Source: Turritopsis dohrnii
Lineage: Eukaryota > Cnidaria > Hydrozoa > Anthoathecata > Oceaniidae
DNA: 64,000 bases
NCBI GenBank assembly: GCA_027922465.2
Contig: BQMF02000097.1
Span: forward strand, 1-64,000
Direction of reading: 5' to 3'
Made by a program: the position numbers and the translations under genes. Under the pieces are notes generated by a model. It was given only the letters and a program-made list of their open reading frames with translations. It did not search any database and had not been told where the DNA came from. Shown here one piece after another: positions 1 through 11,883 of the stretch (its first letter is position 1; every line of letters starts with the position of its first letter).

Positions 1-936
1 AGAATAACCACATCACCTGTGATAAAAAGAACACAATTTCCCTTAGTTTTATCTTGGGCAACGAGTATTCATAAAGTACAGAGTTTGAGTGTTCCTGAAG
101 CTGTTATTAGCTTTGACTTACAAAAGCAAAGGCGGTTTAATCCTGGTCAAATGTATGTTGCAATGAGTCGAGTTACTAGTTTATCTGGCTTGTATTTAAC
201 TGGAAAGTTTGACAAAAATGCCATTAAGGCCGACAAAAGAGCTTTCACGGAATATGAACGGATGCGACAAGCTTGTCCATTGCCACGGTTAGAGACGCTT
301 GAACCATTGTGTCCGAATTCTTTAAGTATCAGTATGCTGAATACTCGTTCATTGTCATTGCATGCAAAAGATATTGCTTGTGTAAATGAACTGGTAGAGA
401 GTGATGTTTTATGTCTTACTGAGACACAAATGTTGCAACATAACGATTGTTCTGAGATATGTGGGCTGTTGGATTTTGAAATAACATTCTCTGTTGGAGA
501 TGATAAATACCAGAGCTTGGCAATTGGATTAAAAAATCATGACATTTATTCATGCTCAACTGAATCTGGCTTTTTATATGTTAACGTTTTAAAACACAGT
601 TTTTGCAGTGATTTGGTTGGAATTGCGGTACTGTACAGGAAACATGGTGAACCATTGCAATTTTTTTACAATAAGTTATCTAATTACATCCATTCTTTTG
701 ATATTGACGTTCTGCTTGGTGATTTAAATATTGATTATTTTACGTCTAGTGATACTCTTTCAGAAATTCTTAGCGATTACAAGATGGTTGTAACTGAGCC
801 GACTTATATTGATGGGTCACTACTTGATCATGTTTACATCAAAAAGAGCTTCCTTGCAAATTTCAAGTTAGATACAATGGTAAAGTGCATTTTTTTCTCA
901 GACCATGATGCAATCAAGGTAAAAATTTCAATTTAA
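1..936 (+). CDS. Helentron-type helicase-endonuclease, C-terminal part
   Basis: The frame is open from the first base, so the gene begins outside the window. The first 60 or so residues carry the last motifs of a PIF1/Helitron-type superfamily 1 helicase: SIHKVQSLSV, then FNPGQMYVAMSRVTS. After a short linker comes an endonuclease/exonuclease/phosphatase fold of the kind found in LINEs: NTRSL, CLTET, LLGDLNIDY, LDHVY and a final SDHDAI. The order helicase then endonuclease is the known signature of Helentron (Helitron2) rolling-circle transposons, where the same protein has an upstream Rep nuclease for nicking. The usual endonuclease residues (Asn, Glu, Asp-x-Asn, Ser-Asp-His) are visible and there is no internal stop, so this end looks fairly young. 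The stop at 934-936 is followed by AT-rich DNA in which I could not fix the element's 3' hairpin. Confidence 0.85.
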   Translation, partial: RITTSPVIKRTQFPLVLSWATSIHKVQSLSVPEAVISFDLQKQRRFNPGQMYVAMSRVTSLSGLYLTGKFDKNAIKADKRAFTEYERMRQACPLPRLETLEPLCPNSLSISMLNTRSLSLHAKDIACVNELVESDVLCLTETQMLQHNDCSEICGLLDFEITFSVGDDKYQSLAIGLKNHDIYSCSTESGFLYVNVLKHSFCSDLVGIAVLYRKHGEPLQFFYNKLSNYIHSFDIDVLLGDLNIDYFTSSDTLSEILSDYKMVVTEPTYIDGSLLDHVYIKKSFLANFKLDTMVKCIFFSDHDAIKVKISI

Positions 937-3590
937 TTTTGTTTTGTTTTAAATCTTAATAAAATGATTAATGTTCAGCAATTTAATATTTTCTAGTCAC
1001 TTTTTGTATAATTCATGTTTGATGTATAATTATTTATCCAAGTCATTGTAAGTTATTCAAATCATTTTCTAATACTAGTCTATTATTACCTGCTTGTTTT
1101 ATTGATGCACAAAGTGAAGAAGGTAAAGCATATTGTCCAAGCAATGTTTGATTTGCATTCAAGGTTGTAATTTAATTAATTGAAGTTGTTTAGTTATTCA
1201 AAATAGTGAAGGTTGTACATGACTATGGAAAGCTGTTGACAAGATCCTGTGGCTGTGTGTGTATCTGTATGTGGGTGGGTGTGGTATTTGTGTGTTTTAT
1301 GTATATGTCTACAGCAGGGACAGTTACATGTTCTATTTATGTATGAAGTGGAATGAAAGACAGTTATAATCTGTTTGATCTCATTAGGGTCTTATTAAGT
1401 ACGTTATCTGTCTCTGTTGTTTTAGTTGTCTTTGTGGGTTGTTTAAAATATTTTTGTGCTGTTTAAATTGTAAAATTGAAGTTGAACACTTTTTGAAGTT
1501 TTTTGTTTATTTGCAGATGATTGAATTTGTAATTATTTTTTGTCTTATCTTTTCAGATCTGTTAAGATGGCAGTACCAAATCATGTTTAATGAAATATTT
1601 CTTATAGTTTCCCATTTCTGCGATATCAATTGAATGGACTCATGCACCATCAGCTTAGATTTATATTCAATTCATGTAAATATTAATGTCAAAAATTTGT
1701 GAAAATTTATGCATGAATTTAAGTTGGAAATTAATTGTAAATATCTGAATTTTAATTTTATATTTTTACACTAATACAATTTTTGAGAGGGTTGTCAGTG
1801 GTTGTGTATGTGGTGGTCATAAAATGCTCCATTTTTCTCAAATAAAGGAACCGGATGTGAAATTTTTCTACAAAATATGTGAATTTCAATTTCAGTTAAT
1901 TTCGCAATGTTTCTTATTTTCTCTAATTTCACAGTGTAAGTATAGCATTTTATGATCACACTGTGCTTGCATGTTAAGCTAACGTGAGGCGATCATCATT
2001 TCTCTTCTAATATACGTTCCAATAGCCCACACAGAAAAGAAATAGTTTCGCACTGCTGAATGGTGATCTTTTCGCATTGGTTTAGATGTATGTTGTGCCA
2101 CAGGAGTTGACCAAACGAGATAGTAATATAAGTAATCATCAGAGTTAAAGATTTAAAATGCACTTCCAGAAAATCTACATTTTGTCTTCAGTGTTTGTTA
2201 GTGTTGTAAAAATTGTGAGTTAGTGATTGTGCCACCCTCTCTATTTTTTATTGGATAGGGAAGTAATTTTAACTAATTTAATCAATTTTAATATTTATTC
2301 AAAAGAATTTGTAAATTATTGAATGTCTTCGTGAGATGGAAGTGTAAGCCTTCGTTCCAGTCGTAATCGGTGAAGTATAATTGCAAGAATTGATGTGTGT
2401 ATGCTAATGTTGACCAACTGTGTGAGAGCAAAATGTGACGTTTATTACGAAATTATATTGTTGATTAAAGCTGCCGTATTGTATTCGCCTTCATGGTTCT
2501 ACATGTTATTCGAAGGGGATTCCAGAAAAGATGCTAAAATGTATGTGAAAGATTAACTTTGATTGTTATTGTATATACTTTCGATATTTATTAACTGTAT
2601 TTTTTCTCTCTTTTAGACGGCGGTCTTAACCTTTTTGGTTGTGTACGATAACAGGCAAAATGAAAATAAATGATGTTTGATATAAACATGACAAAATTTC
2701 CTGGATGGACGAACTTGAATTTCGATCGATGTTTTAAGCATGCGTACCAAATATATCCTCCGACACAGATATTCGACCGTGCTGTATATCTTTTATATGT
2801 AACAATGTATACTACTTCGTGCAGCTCGTTTGTTCGTTACACACGAAACTTGGCATTGATGAAGTGGTTCAAATTCCTGTATAGATGTATTCAAGTTAAT
2901 GATTATGAAGGCTGTTTCAACAACAAAATATACTCGTTTTGTCTCTCGCATTTTGGAGTAAATAATGCTGTCAAACACGAAGAACTCATTTAATTTATAT
3001 TTGTATCAAAATTTATAAAAAATGATATCGAATTGTTACTTTTGTTTTGTTTTTGTTTTTTCGTATCCGCTGGTACCTAATTTCTTTTTTTGTTCAAGTA
3101 ATTTGAGTGGAAAATGTTCGAACCCGAAAAAATGAACTGAAATATGAACTTTTCAATAACTGGACCAAAAGGGGCGGTGCTATATAAAACAACGGCGTTT
3201 GTAATAGCGTTTGCATGAGATTGGGTGTGAACAAATATATTTCGTCACCCGTCCCGCCTAGTTATATGATGGTACTGCCTGTTCGTGTCTTTGGAACAGA
3301 CATGTCAACATTTCAAAACGTGAAAAAGGCAGATTTAATTTGTGGTTAAGACGGCTATGCGCAGCGTTGTAGTGATGATGTCCACTACATGATATCAGGG
3401 CGGCCTGAGCATATGCAGACCTGCACATAAACTTAATACAGGGTGAAAATAAACAAAAGTGGAATTAAAAAGAACTTATAAATTAAAATTATAAATTTAC
3501 ATTTCGTTTAAGTTGATGTTTGTCAAAATAATTGAAAAGTTTTAAACCGTAGGAAACAAGGGAAAGCGTCAAGGCTGCTGGTTTTGCATT
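937..3590. other. AT-rich DNA without a recognised gene
   Basis: Probably begins with the 3' flank of the Helentron. A 107-codon ORF at 2670-2993 (+) starts in AT-rich DNA, matches nothing I know and overlaps a 61-codon ORF on the other strand, so I do not call it a gene. No RNA gene or clear repeat seen. Confidence 0.4.
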
Positions 3591-3594
3591 TCTG

Positions 3595-3745
3595 TGTATT
3601 TTCAGCAAATCTTGCAGAAATCCTTCTGCCCGTAAGGGCATCTTGTTTTTTGTTTTTTTTCTGCTGTCCAAACCTAGCGGTTTTTTGAAATCTCGTGCGT
3701 GCATTTACATGAAACCAAAGCCCGTGCATTGCGTGTCAGCGAAAG
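3595..3745 (+). repeat. SINE-tail fragment followed by a dispersed repeat
   Basis: At about 3610-3650 there is a tail with the hairpin GCCCGTAAGGGC followed by atcttgtt. The same tail lies at about 4083-4120 behind a tRNA-like head, and a decayed inverse copy is near 10785. From about 3655 to 3745 a second repeat starts (ctgtccaaacctagcg). A clear reverse-complement copy of it lies at about 34440-34550. Confidence 0.55.
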
Positions 3746-3943
3746 ATTTACAAAACTTTCTTTAATCAATATTAAATATAATTTTAGACATAAAACATAT
3801 ATTTGAAGATAAAAAGAAAATTTATAGAAGAAACTAATAATTATCTTTGACTGTGATCATCCTTTTCTAGCTAAAAAGAAGTTCTCAACGTTTTGTAAAC
3901 AAAAGAGTAATCGAAGGTTTATAATACAATACAAATACACACG

Positions 3944-4125
3944 TGCTTCCGTGGCGCAGTTGGTTAGTGGACTTGCCTGAGAACTGAAAGGTCGATGGTT
4001 CGAGCCCACCTAGGTCGCTTAACATTTTCTGTCGAATTTCATAAATTTCATAACATATTTCACTTTTCATGCTTCAAAAGATTTTGCAGAAATCTTTCTG
4101 CCCGTAAGGGCATCTTGTTCTGATT
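3944..4125 (+). repeat. tRNA-derived SINE
   Basis: The head (about 3944-4018) has a Pol III A box (GTGGCGCAGTTGG) and B box (GGTTCGAGCCC) at tRNA spacing. The acceptor ends do not pair and the anticodon arm cannot form a 7-base loop, so it is not a functional tRNA. It is followed after some 65 bases by the GCCCGTAAGGGC hairpin tail also seen at 3610-3650. Head plus conserved tail fits a tRNA-derived SINE. I could not find a target duplication. Confidence 0.6.
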
Positions 4126-4839
4126 AATTTGTTCCATTACAAATTAATTCAAATTGTCAAGATTGAAACAAGAAACAAATGAACAAACAAAATGAGGCTG
4201 AAATTGTGTTCATAAAGCAAAGAACAAAATAAGAACTTACAATTCTTATTCCGTTTATTATTTCTTTATAAGAAACAGCAAAATCTGCCCTTGCATGTGT
4301 TATTTTGTGAGCCTATTTTTAAAATAGAATTCTATGCAATCCAAGTCAACTTGTTTGTCAATAGGGTTTTTACATTAGGGTTTCAACATTAATGTGAAAC
4401 CTTTTTTATTAAAATTTTCTGTCAAAAGCACTTTCATACAGCTCTTACACAGTAATAATTAGACTCATCGAAGTGGTTGTTCTTAATTAGACCTTATGAA
4501 ACCTTAACATATAATTGTTTATATTTTTTTTAATTTGAATTAATGTTATAAACTCACTTAAAGCTTTTTCGCTTTAATTTGCGATCCAATACTTTTCTCG
4601 CATAATGGTACTACTTAATGAAATGAAAGACTTATCAGGTCCACAAAAATTGACAAAGCAACTATGATCTTACAATCACTTCCAGAAATTTCTAGCTTGT
4701 AATCTTCAGTTTCGCTATGCATACGGAAATTATTATTCATTATTATTATTATTCAGGAAATACAGATTCGCAGGCCCATTAGTGCCTCTATGAATCGCTC
4801 GTAATTATAAGTCCTAACTTAAGCTTCTAGAGCTCCATA

Positions 4840-5345
4840 GTGTCGGTTTTCTTTTGTTACTTCTTTTTGTCGTTTTTATTTCATTACTTCTTAGTGTCGG
4901 TATTCTTTCGTTTCTTCTTAGTGTTGGTTTTCTTTCGTTACTTCTTAGTGGTGGTTTTCTTTCGTTACTTCTTGGTGTCGTTATTCTTTCGTTACTTCTT
5001 TGTGTCGGTTTTCTTTCGTTACTTCTTAGTGTCAGTTTTATTTCGTTACTTCTTAGTGTCGGTTTATTTTGTTACGTCTTATTGTCAGTTTTTTTTTTCG
5101 TTACTTCTTAGTGTCGTTTTTCTTTCGTTACTTCTTAGTAGTGGTTTTCTTTCGTTACTTCTTGGTGTCGTTTTTCTTTCGTTACTTCTTAGTGTTAGTT
5201 TTATTTCGTTACTTCTCAGTGTCGCTTTTCTTACGTTACTTCTTTGTGTCGGTTTTCTTTCGTTACTTCTTAGTGTCGGTTTTCTTTCGTTTAACTTCGT
5301 TGTTGAATTTTCTTTCGTTATTGACTTGTTAGTGGTGGTTTTTGT
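4840..5345 (+). repeat. 27-bp minisatellite
   Basis: Roughly 18 imperfect tandem copies of a 27-base unit (core gtcggttttctttcgttac followed by ttcttagt). Because 27 is a multiple of 3, all three forward frames stay open for long stretches and give 9-residue repeats rich in Phe, Leu and Val. These ORFs are a by-product of the repeat and are not called as genes. Confidence 0.85.
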
Positions 5346-5489
5346 TCGTTTTCATTTTTTAGCTTCATAGACTTTCTTTGGTATTTATAAGACTTCTTTG
5401 TGTATTTTCTCTTCTTAGTTATTTCCGTTGTGCAGACTTTTTTGGTATTTTTGTCTTTTTTTTGCAGGTGAAAGTCAAGAAGACTTTCT

Positions 5490-5712
5490 CCTGCTCCACA
5501 AACACGTCTTGTCGCGATGAAATCTGACGTCCAAAAATGCGAATAGTCAAAAACATATAGAGAACCATTAGCTATTTTCAAAGTTATTCTTCATTGAACT
5601 GCAAAATGATTTGTTAACAAGTGCAATTTTTCATGATTTTTATGATCATTCTAAAGCTTGGGAAATGGTACTGATCCATTTTTTCTTTCCATAATCGTTT
5701 ACCAACCTGAAA
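5490..5712 (-). pseudogene. Decayed copy of the fibrinogen-domain exon
   Basis: On the minus strand this segment aligns with the intact fibrinogen exon at 11478-11738. The match runs from the splice-acceptor side (ggttggtaaacgattatgg) through the part encoding the start of the domain, with an internal deletion and several changes. Long identical runs remain, for example ttgttaacaagtgcaattt on the plus strand. No open frame survives. It is a relic of a third copy of the fibrinogen-related gene, or of the part of a tandem duplication nearest the window start. Confidence 0.75.
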
Positions 5713-5879
5713 CTATTCACTTAAAGGAGAAATATCCTTAAAAATCCGAAATTTTTGTATAATTATTTTTGATGAAATTACAAATCTGAAAACTGTTTTT
5801 GAAAATCTTTAAAAGATATTAAGGAAAGACTGACAGGTGCTATAATTTCATTCCCAAAGCAACGCCCTTAGCAACAATC

Positions 5880-7170
5880 AACATCAACACAAGATGTTAA
5901 TGACGACACAGACGCAACTGTTAACGTAGAAGCTCAAGAAACAATTGAGATGGAAGCTCCAACTACAACTGCTCAAGAGTCTGCTTCAGAAAGCAAATTA
6001 TTGGACATTACAACTGTCACTCCAAACAAACCAGGGTTGCGTGTGACAGGAAATAGAATTGTTGACATGGATATTTCGTCGAACGAATTTTTGTCGCTGA
6101 ACAGTCAAGATTGTGGCACCAGTTCGCTGAAATTGCTAGAATCTTAGAAAGACAAAAAAGGCTTAGCATCACTGTCAAAAATCATATGTACTTGTGGTTT
6201 TGAGAAACAGTTTTACACATCCAAAGACCAAACGTCAGATGAACAAAAAAGCGACTAAAGCCTTTGATATCAATAAACGTGTCGTTTATGGATTGCAATC
6301 AATTGGTAAAGGTTATGCGTCTCTTGAAAACTGCTTTCCGTATTCGATATGCCACGTCCAATGACCCGATTAAACTATGTTAAAATCTTAACATTTCTAC
6401 AATTGGCCATTACAGTGCTAGCGAAAGAAACCTTGGTTGATCCTGATAAAGATAGCCCGTCTCATTGTTACCGCAGTCTCTGTTGATAGATAATAGCAAC
6501 GCCATGGTTACTTGTCTTTGAATTACAATCACTTACTGGGAAAATGTTAGATGTGTAAAGAAAAAATACATTTAAAAAAGGAGAGTACGAATGATTTTAA
6601 CTTGTGGTTTGAAGCACATGAAAGGTATTGCACTTTGAGCTATGAGGGATCCTGTGTTGAAATGGAAGTTTCTAGCGCAAAATCTATTTTCATGGGCATG
6701 TCCAGAAGCGGGTCGTGACCAGACTCGGCCATATGAAAAAACAAAGCAAAAGCTTGAAAGGCTTGCTGACAAACTCAAGATAAGTTTCAAAATTATTATG
6801 GCATTGCCTTGAGAACAATTTAGAGAGTGTCAGTTCAATGAAGAAAGCAATTTTTACTTCTTATGTTCATGTTGTCTCTACCGAAAAATAAGTGGCACGA
6901 TCATTGCCCTAATGGCCCGTCCACCTTGTGCGTATTTAAAACGGACAACGCTTTGGGAACAACATTGTACAAGCCAGAAAGGGACTTTCAATTGAAATTA
7001 CTTGCAAAATGAAGAAAGTGTACACAGATTTGACGGACGATCAACTATGCTTGCACCCAAAACCGGAACGAGAGTTTCATTAATATGATTTGGGGACATA
7101 TTCTTTAAGTCACCTATTTTGGACTTGGTGTTTATGATGCTGTTGCACATTTTAATATTGGCTGAAAGCA
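5880..7170 (+). pseudogene. Mutator-like transposase (MULE-type), heavily decayed
   Basis: Pieces of one protein can be followed through all three forward frames. An N-terminal motif VTGNRIVDMDI is followed by a zinc-finger-like ICTCGFEKQFYTS. Then come INKRVVYGLQSIGKGYASLE, a piece with MPRPMTRLNYVKI, and VTAVSVD. Further on are HERYCTLSYEGSCVEMEVSS, HVQKRVVTR and, near 7130, VYDAVAHFNIG. This order is that of the widespread animal 'Mutator-like transposase domain' proteins. Frameshifts and stops occur every 50-200 bases, so the copy is dead. I could not identify terminal inverted repeats. The only sizeable open stretch is 65 codons at 5950-6147. Confidence 0.75.
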
Positions 7171-7680
7171 GCTGTACTTATGTTTAATTATTTTCTAATT
7201 CTTTGCCCTCAAACGAAAATAACTTCATTTATTTTCAAAAGCCTTTTATTTAATAACAGTAGGTCGCAATATTATATGTAGAGATGTCTAACATATAACC
7301 GTGTGAAAGAAACTAGAAATACATAAAATACTTTAAGTGTCATTACAACGTTTACGTCATGTACAGTGACCGTAGTCATAACTACGCTGGATACAAAACA
7401 CCCCCTCTTGGGAGGAAACGTACGGTTGGAACCATGCAGCAGTTATTGGCTCGCCAAGTATACGAGCAAAATACTAGTAATAAACTGTTTCGTAGAAATA
7501 TTTGCTAAATTAATACAATGTCTATATATTAATAGCCGATTCTTTGTTTGTCTGTCTTTCTGTCTGTTTGTCTGTCACGCAAAATGGTAGATTGAGTTGT
7601 GAGAGAAACTTCTCTTTTCTTGTGCGTGACGTCCGTGTAAAGCCATTCCATTGAGACCCAATTAGAACGCGACGGGAAAA
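7171..7680. other. Non-coding stretch
   Basis: AT-rich sequence with short chance ORFs only. No RNA gene or gene-like exon was recognised. Confidence 0.35.
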
Positions 7681-7950
7681 TTATCTCGGTAACCAATAGG
7701 CATAACTGACGTTTTTTGGGGTCTGTGATGCAGACAATGGGGTGACAAAAATTTGGGTCTAATTTTTTGAGGGACGGCTGTGTGACGTCATCAACATTTT
7801 TATCAACGTTATCTCTGTAACGGTTGGTCGTAACAAGACGATCCCATACATGTTTTTTTATCAGTTTTTCGAGCTCTAATACATGGGTACACTTATCATT
7901 GCCAATTCCTTAATTTTATTTTTCGTGAATTAAACGCATGCTGGACGGGG
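7680..7950 (+). repeat. Dispersed repeat, copy 1 (second at about 32690-32950)
   Basis: The two regions share the same succession of blocks: a tatctcg(g/a)taa start, gacgttttttggg, cgatacaggt/tgatgcagac variants, ggtgac, gacgtcat, a long block ending tttttctagctc/tttttcgagctc, then acat(a/g)ggtacactt and a final tttttcgt. Both are in plus orientation. There is no coding capacity. It probably belongs to a non-autonomous element or a LINE 3' end that I cannot name. Confidence 0.6.
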
Positions 7951-10350
7951 CTCTCTTTTATTTTGGATAGTGATTAACTCAATTTAGTTTTTCTGTTGGT
8001 ACCTATTTTCGTTTTCGTTTAAACTCTAAACTATCTTTCTTTGAATGCACTGTGGCAGATATAGGATTGAATGATGAAGATTAATCGTTGTTTAAAGAAG
8101 ATCTTGAGGTTATCAAGAATGTACCTAGATCGGTTCTAAGTGGGTCAATTCTTGGCAGAACATTTGGATTCTGAAGCAACTAAGACAAGTAAAATAAGTT
8201 AATGTGATTATTTCATTTGAAAAAGTACAATGGCTACAATCCAGGACAAAATATTGTGGCAGTAAGCATGAAATACACATCATGAGCATTAATTAACGCG
8301 TATATGAAATTAGCATGGCACAAAATTAACGCCGTTGGGGGCAATAAGGTATGTGGTTGCAAATATGGACTCACCGGACAGATAAGTCAAAGGAAACATA
8401 GATCTTTCACTCTTTCTTGATAGTGGTGATTCAAGGATTTTTCTATTTGATTTAGTTGTTACTAAATATGGAGAATGATCGAAAGGGGATAAAACTTGTA
8501 ATCAGTCTTTTCTGTTAACTTAAGTAAATAATGATCAACACATTCAATTTTAAAATAAACAATTTTAGACAGTGAAAAATATAAAAAAAAGTTGAACCTT
8601 TACCAGTCTGAATTTATTGCTGTTGCAAATATCCGCACACAAGCATTCATAGTTTTGACTGGCACGATCAAAATAGAATCTGTGTGCTTATAGTTGTGAT
8701 AAGTTGATCCCTCACTAGTTTTTTATGAATAGTGATGTCCTTTCCGCTATTATCACCTATGACGTTGAGAAAGTCCTAGCGATTATGAAACTGCTCAGTA
8801 ATTTGCATCCATTCACTATTCGTTCAAGGTACTTTTACGTATATGATTGTAAAGTTGGTGGTGATTCCTGCAAGCTTCTTTTACTGTACAAGAAAGTGTT
8901 GGCTTTGATATTTGAAACAGGTGTAACAATGATCAGAAACTCTCCGAAGTAGCCACGAAGCGAAGTGTCAGTGTCAAGCGCTTAGATAAGTTTATTGGGT
9001 TATTGCCACCTTTCTGCGTACTATACTTCTGTTGATTTTCTTTCAAATCAAAATGATTGGTCTGCTAACCGAAAGTTATGATTTTTACTAGCCGTTCGGT
9101 ATTTTCCAAACTGTACAAACTAACAACGCATTTTCTGCCAACCTAGGGGCAAAACCAAATGCTAAAATGTAGCATACTATCGTGCAACGTAGCAGCATGT
9201 TACTTTGCGCCATTTGTTTGTTAGAGCCATCAGAGGAACTTCTGTGCTCTTTAACTTGAACATTTTGAATAAATAAATACAATTTGCAATTAATTTCTTT
9301 GTTATCCATTTGTTTGTTGATAAAGGGTCATGACAAATGGTAAGGATATTATCAAAGCAGTTGAAACTGCAAACATAGCAGAACAAAAACGAAATCATTA
9401 TGTAAAACTACATGTAATGAAGATGCATGGCAAAATCTAGAAGATACAATGTACGGAAAAACAATATATTCACATAAATAAGTTATCTTGGTAGAATCCA
9501 ATTGGGGAAATTGGAATGCTTCCTGGGTATTGCCTAAACACCTGAAACATATAAGTTACAATAAAAACAGAAATATAGCACTTTCCTACAGATTGTTCGT
9601 CAACTATTTCAAATGATTTGCTAGTACGTAGAACTGAATAGTTTTTAATAGGTCAGTAAAAGTACACCCAATGATGAGCTCTTAATATGTGAATAGAGTT
9701 TCGAAAAGGGACTACCCAAAAAAGTATTTGCTGTAGCGTTTGACATAATACTTGAAAAAAGAATGGTTTCATGCGAAAAAAGAAGTTAAGTATTTCTGAA
9801 GTTAAAAGGGATTTTACCCGTTATTTTATTACTCTGACTTTTGACATCTATTTTAGGGGCAGCTTATATGAAATCCAGCCAGCCTGTTTGCAAAGCTAGC
9901 CCTTTAGCCAAGATCTCGCTTGCATGGTAATTTCAAAGGAATAAAGAATGTTGTTTATATGGACAGGAGGGCTGGCCTGGTTGCCGAGATCCTGACTATT
10001 TTATCCGATATCCCGGCAAGTTGGCTGAATAAAACCCCATGTAAACAGTCACAGCCGAACAAGCTTGTCAAATGGGTTAGCCTCGTTACAAACACAAAGA
10101 TTTTGATTTGCTTAAAATTCGCTTAATTTTCCTTCGGACGCCTAAATTTTACTGAGAAAATTTCCAGCCCAGCCAAAGCACTAGCTCTGTAAGCGGACTG
10201 GCTCAGCTTCCATATAAACAGCCCCTTAGTTGGTAAAAATTTTCTTAAGAATTTTTATTTCTAAAATAATCACTCTAGTAGAGTAGCAACATTTAGGTTT
10301 CAAATAAATACCCAGTGCAAGCAAAAGTCATGCCCTGCAAATAAGTTTCT
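7951..10350. other. Non-coding stretch with short chance ORFs
   Basis: Contains ORFs of 67-75 codons on both strands (for example 8725-8952 and 9088-9309) with no recognisable domains. It lies downstream of the fibrinogen-related gene and may hold its 3' flank. Confidence 0.35.
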
Positions 10351-10615
10351 TTATGTTCTTAGTGATATTGTCATACGTGCAAAAGTAATGCTAGCGGTAT
10401 CTGATGTAATCTTATTCCAATAGATCTTTAGTTGCCCTGTTGAATTATAGAATCCAGTTAATCTTGCATTCATGCAATTTTTATACCACCATCCTCCATT
10501 GTCAATACCATTTTTTGACTGCAATTGTTCCCATCTTTAGTATCATTATCACGATCAATAGTGGTAAATTTCTTTTTATGGTGTTTGCAGAACTGGTTTG
10601 CTGGCGCTATGCCAC
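10351..10615 (-). CDS. Fibrinogen-related gene: last exon, C-terminal half of the fibrinogen domain
   Basis: On the minus strand an acceptor (cttgcactttcag) is followed by coding sequence for a fibrinogen-related domain. It shows QFCKHHKKKFTTIDRDND, the calcium-site region, then CSQ, then the family hallmark NGGWWYKNCMNARLTGFY. It ends with a run resembling the usual C terminus (IYWNKIT ... FARMTISL) and a stop at 10351-10353. One base appears to be missing in an A-run near 10535, between CSQ and NGGWWY, which shifts the frame. This is either a sequencing or assembly error or an inactivating mutation. The domain binds sugars or acetylated ligands in secreted animal lectins such as ficolins. 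That role here is inferred from family. Confidence 0.8.
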
Positions 10616-10784
10616 CTGAAAGTGCAAGTTATGTATTTTAGTATTTTGGCGTAATGACAATTTCAAAAGATCAACTAATCATCTGAAAAGTTTTCTTTTA
10701 TTGTTAATTATAGAAACAATGTATTGCTATCCATGGTATATGTCAAATATTACAAACAAAAAAGCCATTCATAATATGAAAAAC

Positions 10785-11060
10785 AAGATGCCCTAGCAGG
10801 CACATTTCTAATGATGTAATCATGAAGAAGAACTAATATTCACTTGAATTTTCTGGGGTTTTTGGGGGTTATTTTGCGTCATGAAATTTGCATTGATAAA
10901 CTATTTATTTCTATGTAGATGTTACGTGGAATATGATAAGTTGGTAATTATGCAAATTCCCCGGTTATTATGCATAATAACCCTAACCCTAAACCTAACC
11001 CTATCCCTATCGGGAGTTATATAAAATTAATTGGTTAATATGCATAATCCCCGAATTTAT
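10785..11060. repeat. Palindrome and interstitial telomere-like repeat, with a SINE-tail relic
   Basis: At 10963-10982 there is a perfect 20-bp palindrome (ggttattat|gc|ataataacc). It runs directly into about five units of CCCTAA-type repeat with small changes (ccctaaccctaaacctaacc, then ctatccctat), to about 11010. A second ggttaatatgcataatcccc follows near 11035. Around 10785-10810 an inverse, decayed copy of the agggcatcttgtt SINE tail is present. TTAGGG is the telomere unit of most animals. Confidence 0.65.
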
Positions 11061-11477
11061 CACAATCCCTGTAATCCCTGTACATATTCTCTGTGATATA
11101 GAAACGTACACGGGAGATAAATGTTCCTGCCTCAACAAATATAAGCTTTCTTCATTAATACATGTTTTGCGTTCACTTTCCAGGGAGATTCACTTATGTA
11201 GGAAAAGACAAGAATGAAATGAAATCATTGTCTTTAATGAAGTAGATGATAATTTAGAAATGGAGAAGTAATAATAGCGCAAGCTCTTGTATTGCCCACA
11301 AGTTGAACGGAATAAGGCTGGTTCCTCCGTTTGTAAGATCTAATTAGTGGACCCTTCGATATTCAAGAACATCCTCAGAGATTTTCTTTCCACATAATCA
11401 TTTTTGGCACTTACAGGGGTCCTAGTTAACAAGAGGAAAGGCAACTTTTACAATAATTGAAATACTAAATGTCTTAC

Positions 11478-11738
11478 ATTCAGTTCCTAAAAGGAACAGC
11501 TCGTAACCTTCTGCTTCACTACCAATTTCAAAAACTGGATAGCCGAAAACATAATGAGAACCATCAGTTATTTCCAAAGTTATTCTCAATTGAACTTGAA
11601 AGTGATTTGTTAACAAGTGCAATTTTTCATTGCCAAGCCAATGTTCACCATCCAGATCACCAAATCCATGTTTATAGTCATTCCAAAGCTTATTGAATGG
11701 TACTGATCCGTCTTTTCTCTCCATAATCGTTAACCAAC
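11478..11738 (-). CDS. Fibrinogen-related gene: first fibrinogen-domain exon
   Basis: This is the most intact exon of the gene. After an acceptor (ataaag at 11739-11744) it encodes GWLTIMERKDGSVPFNKLW, then NDYKHGFGDLDGEHWLGNEK and LHLLTN, the classical core of the fibrinogen C-terminal domain. It continues with QVQLRITLEITDGSHYVF and VFEIGSEAEGYELFLLG. A consensus donor (gtaagac) follows at 11471-11477. The length of 261 bases keeps the phase. Read on, the next exon is at 10615. A decayed copy of this exon lies at 5490-5712. The product should be a secreted lectin-like protein. Confidence 0.88.
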
Positions 11739-11883
11739 CTTTATTTTAGGAAAAAGTTAAGAAATTATGACATGAACAGTACTATTTTAATGCAGTATCA
11801 ACAAGCAACCTAATCAACCACATGTTTGTCCCCATAACAAAGCACAGCAATTTAGTTATTTGGGAAATGCTCTGTAATCTTGC

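Noticed and set aside
2670..2993. 107-codon ORF
   Set aside because: No domain, AT-rich, and overlapped by an opposite-strand ORF; could be real but unsupported.
3944..4018. Functional tRNA gene
   Set aside because: Acceptor and anticodon stems do not pair properly; a SINE head is a better explanation.
4840..5370. ORFs of 85-176 codons in all three forward frames
   Set aside because: They come from a 27-bp minisatellite without stops; the 9-residue repeats have no gene-like features.
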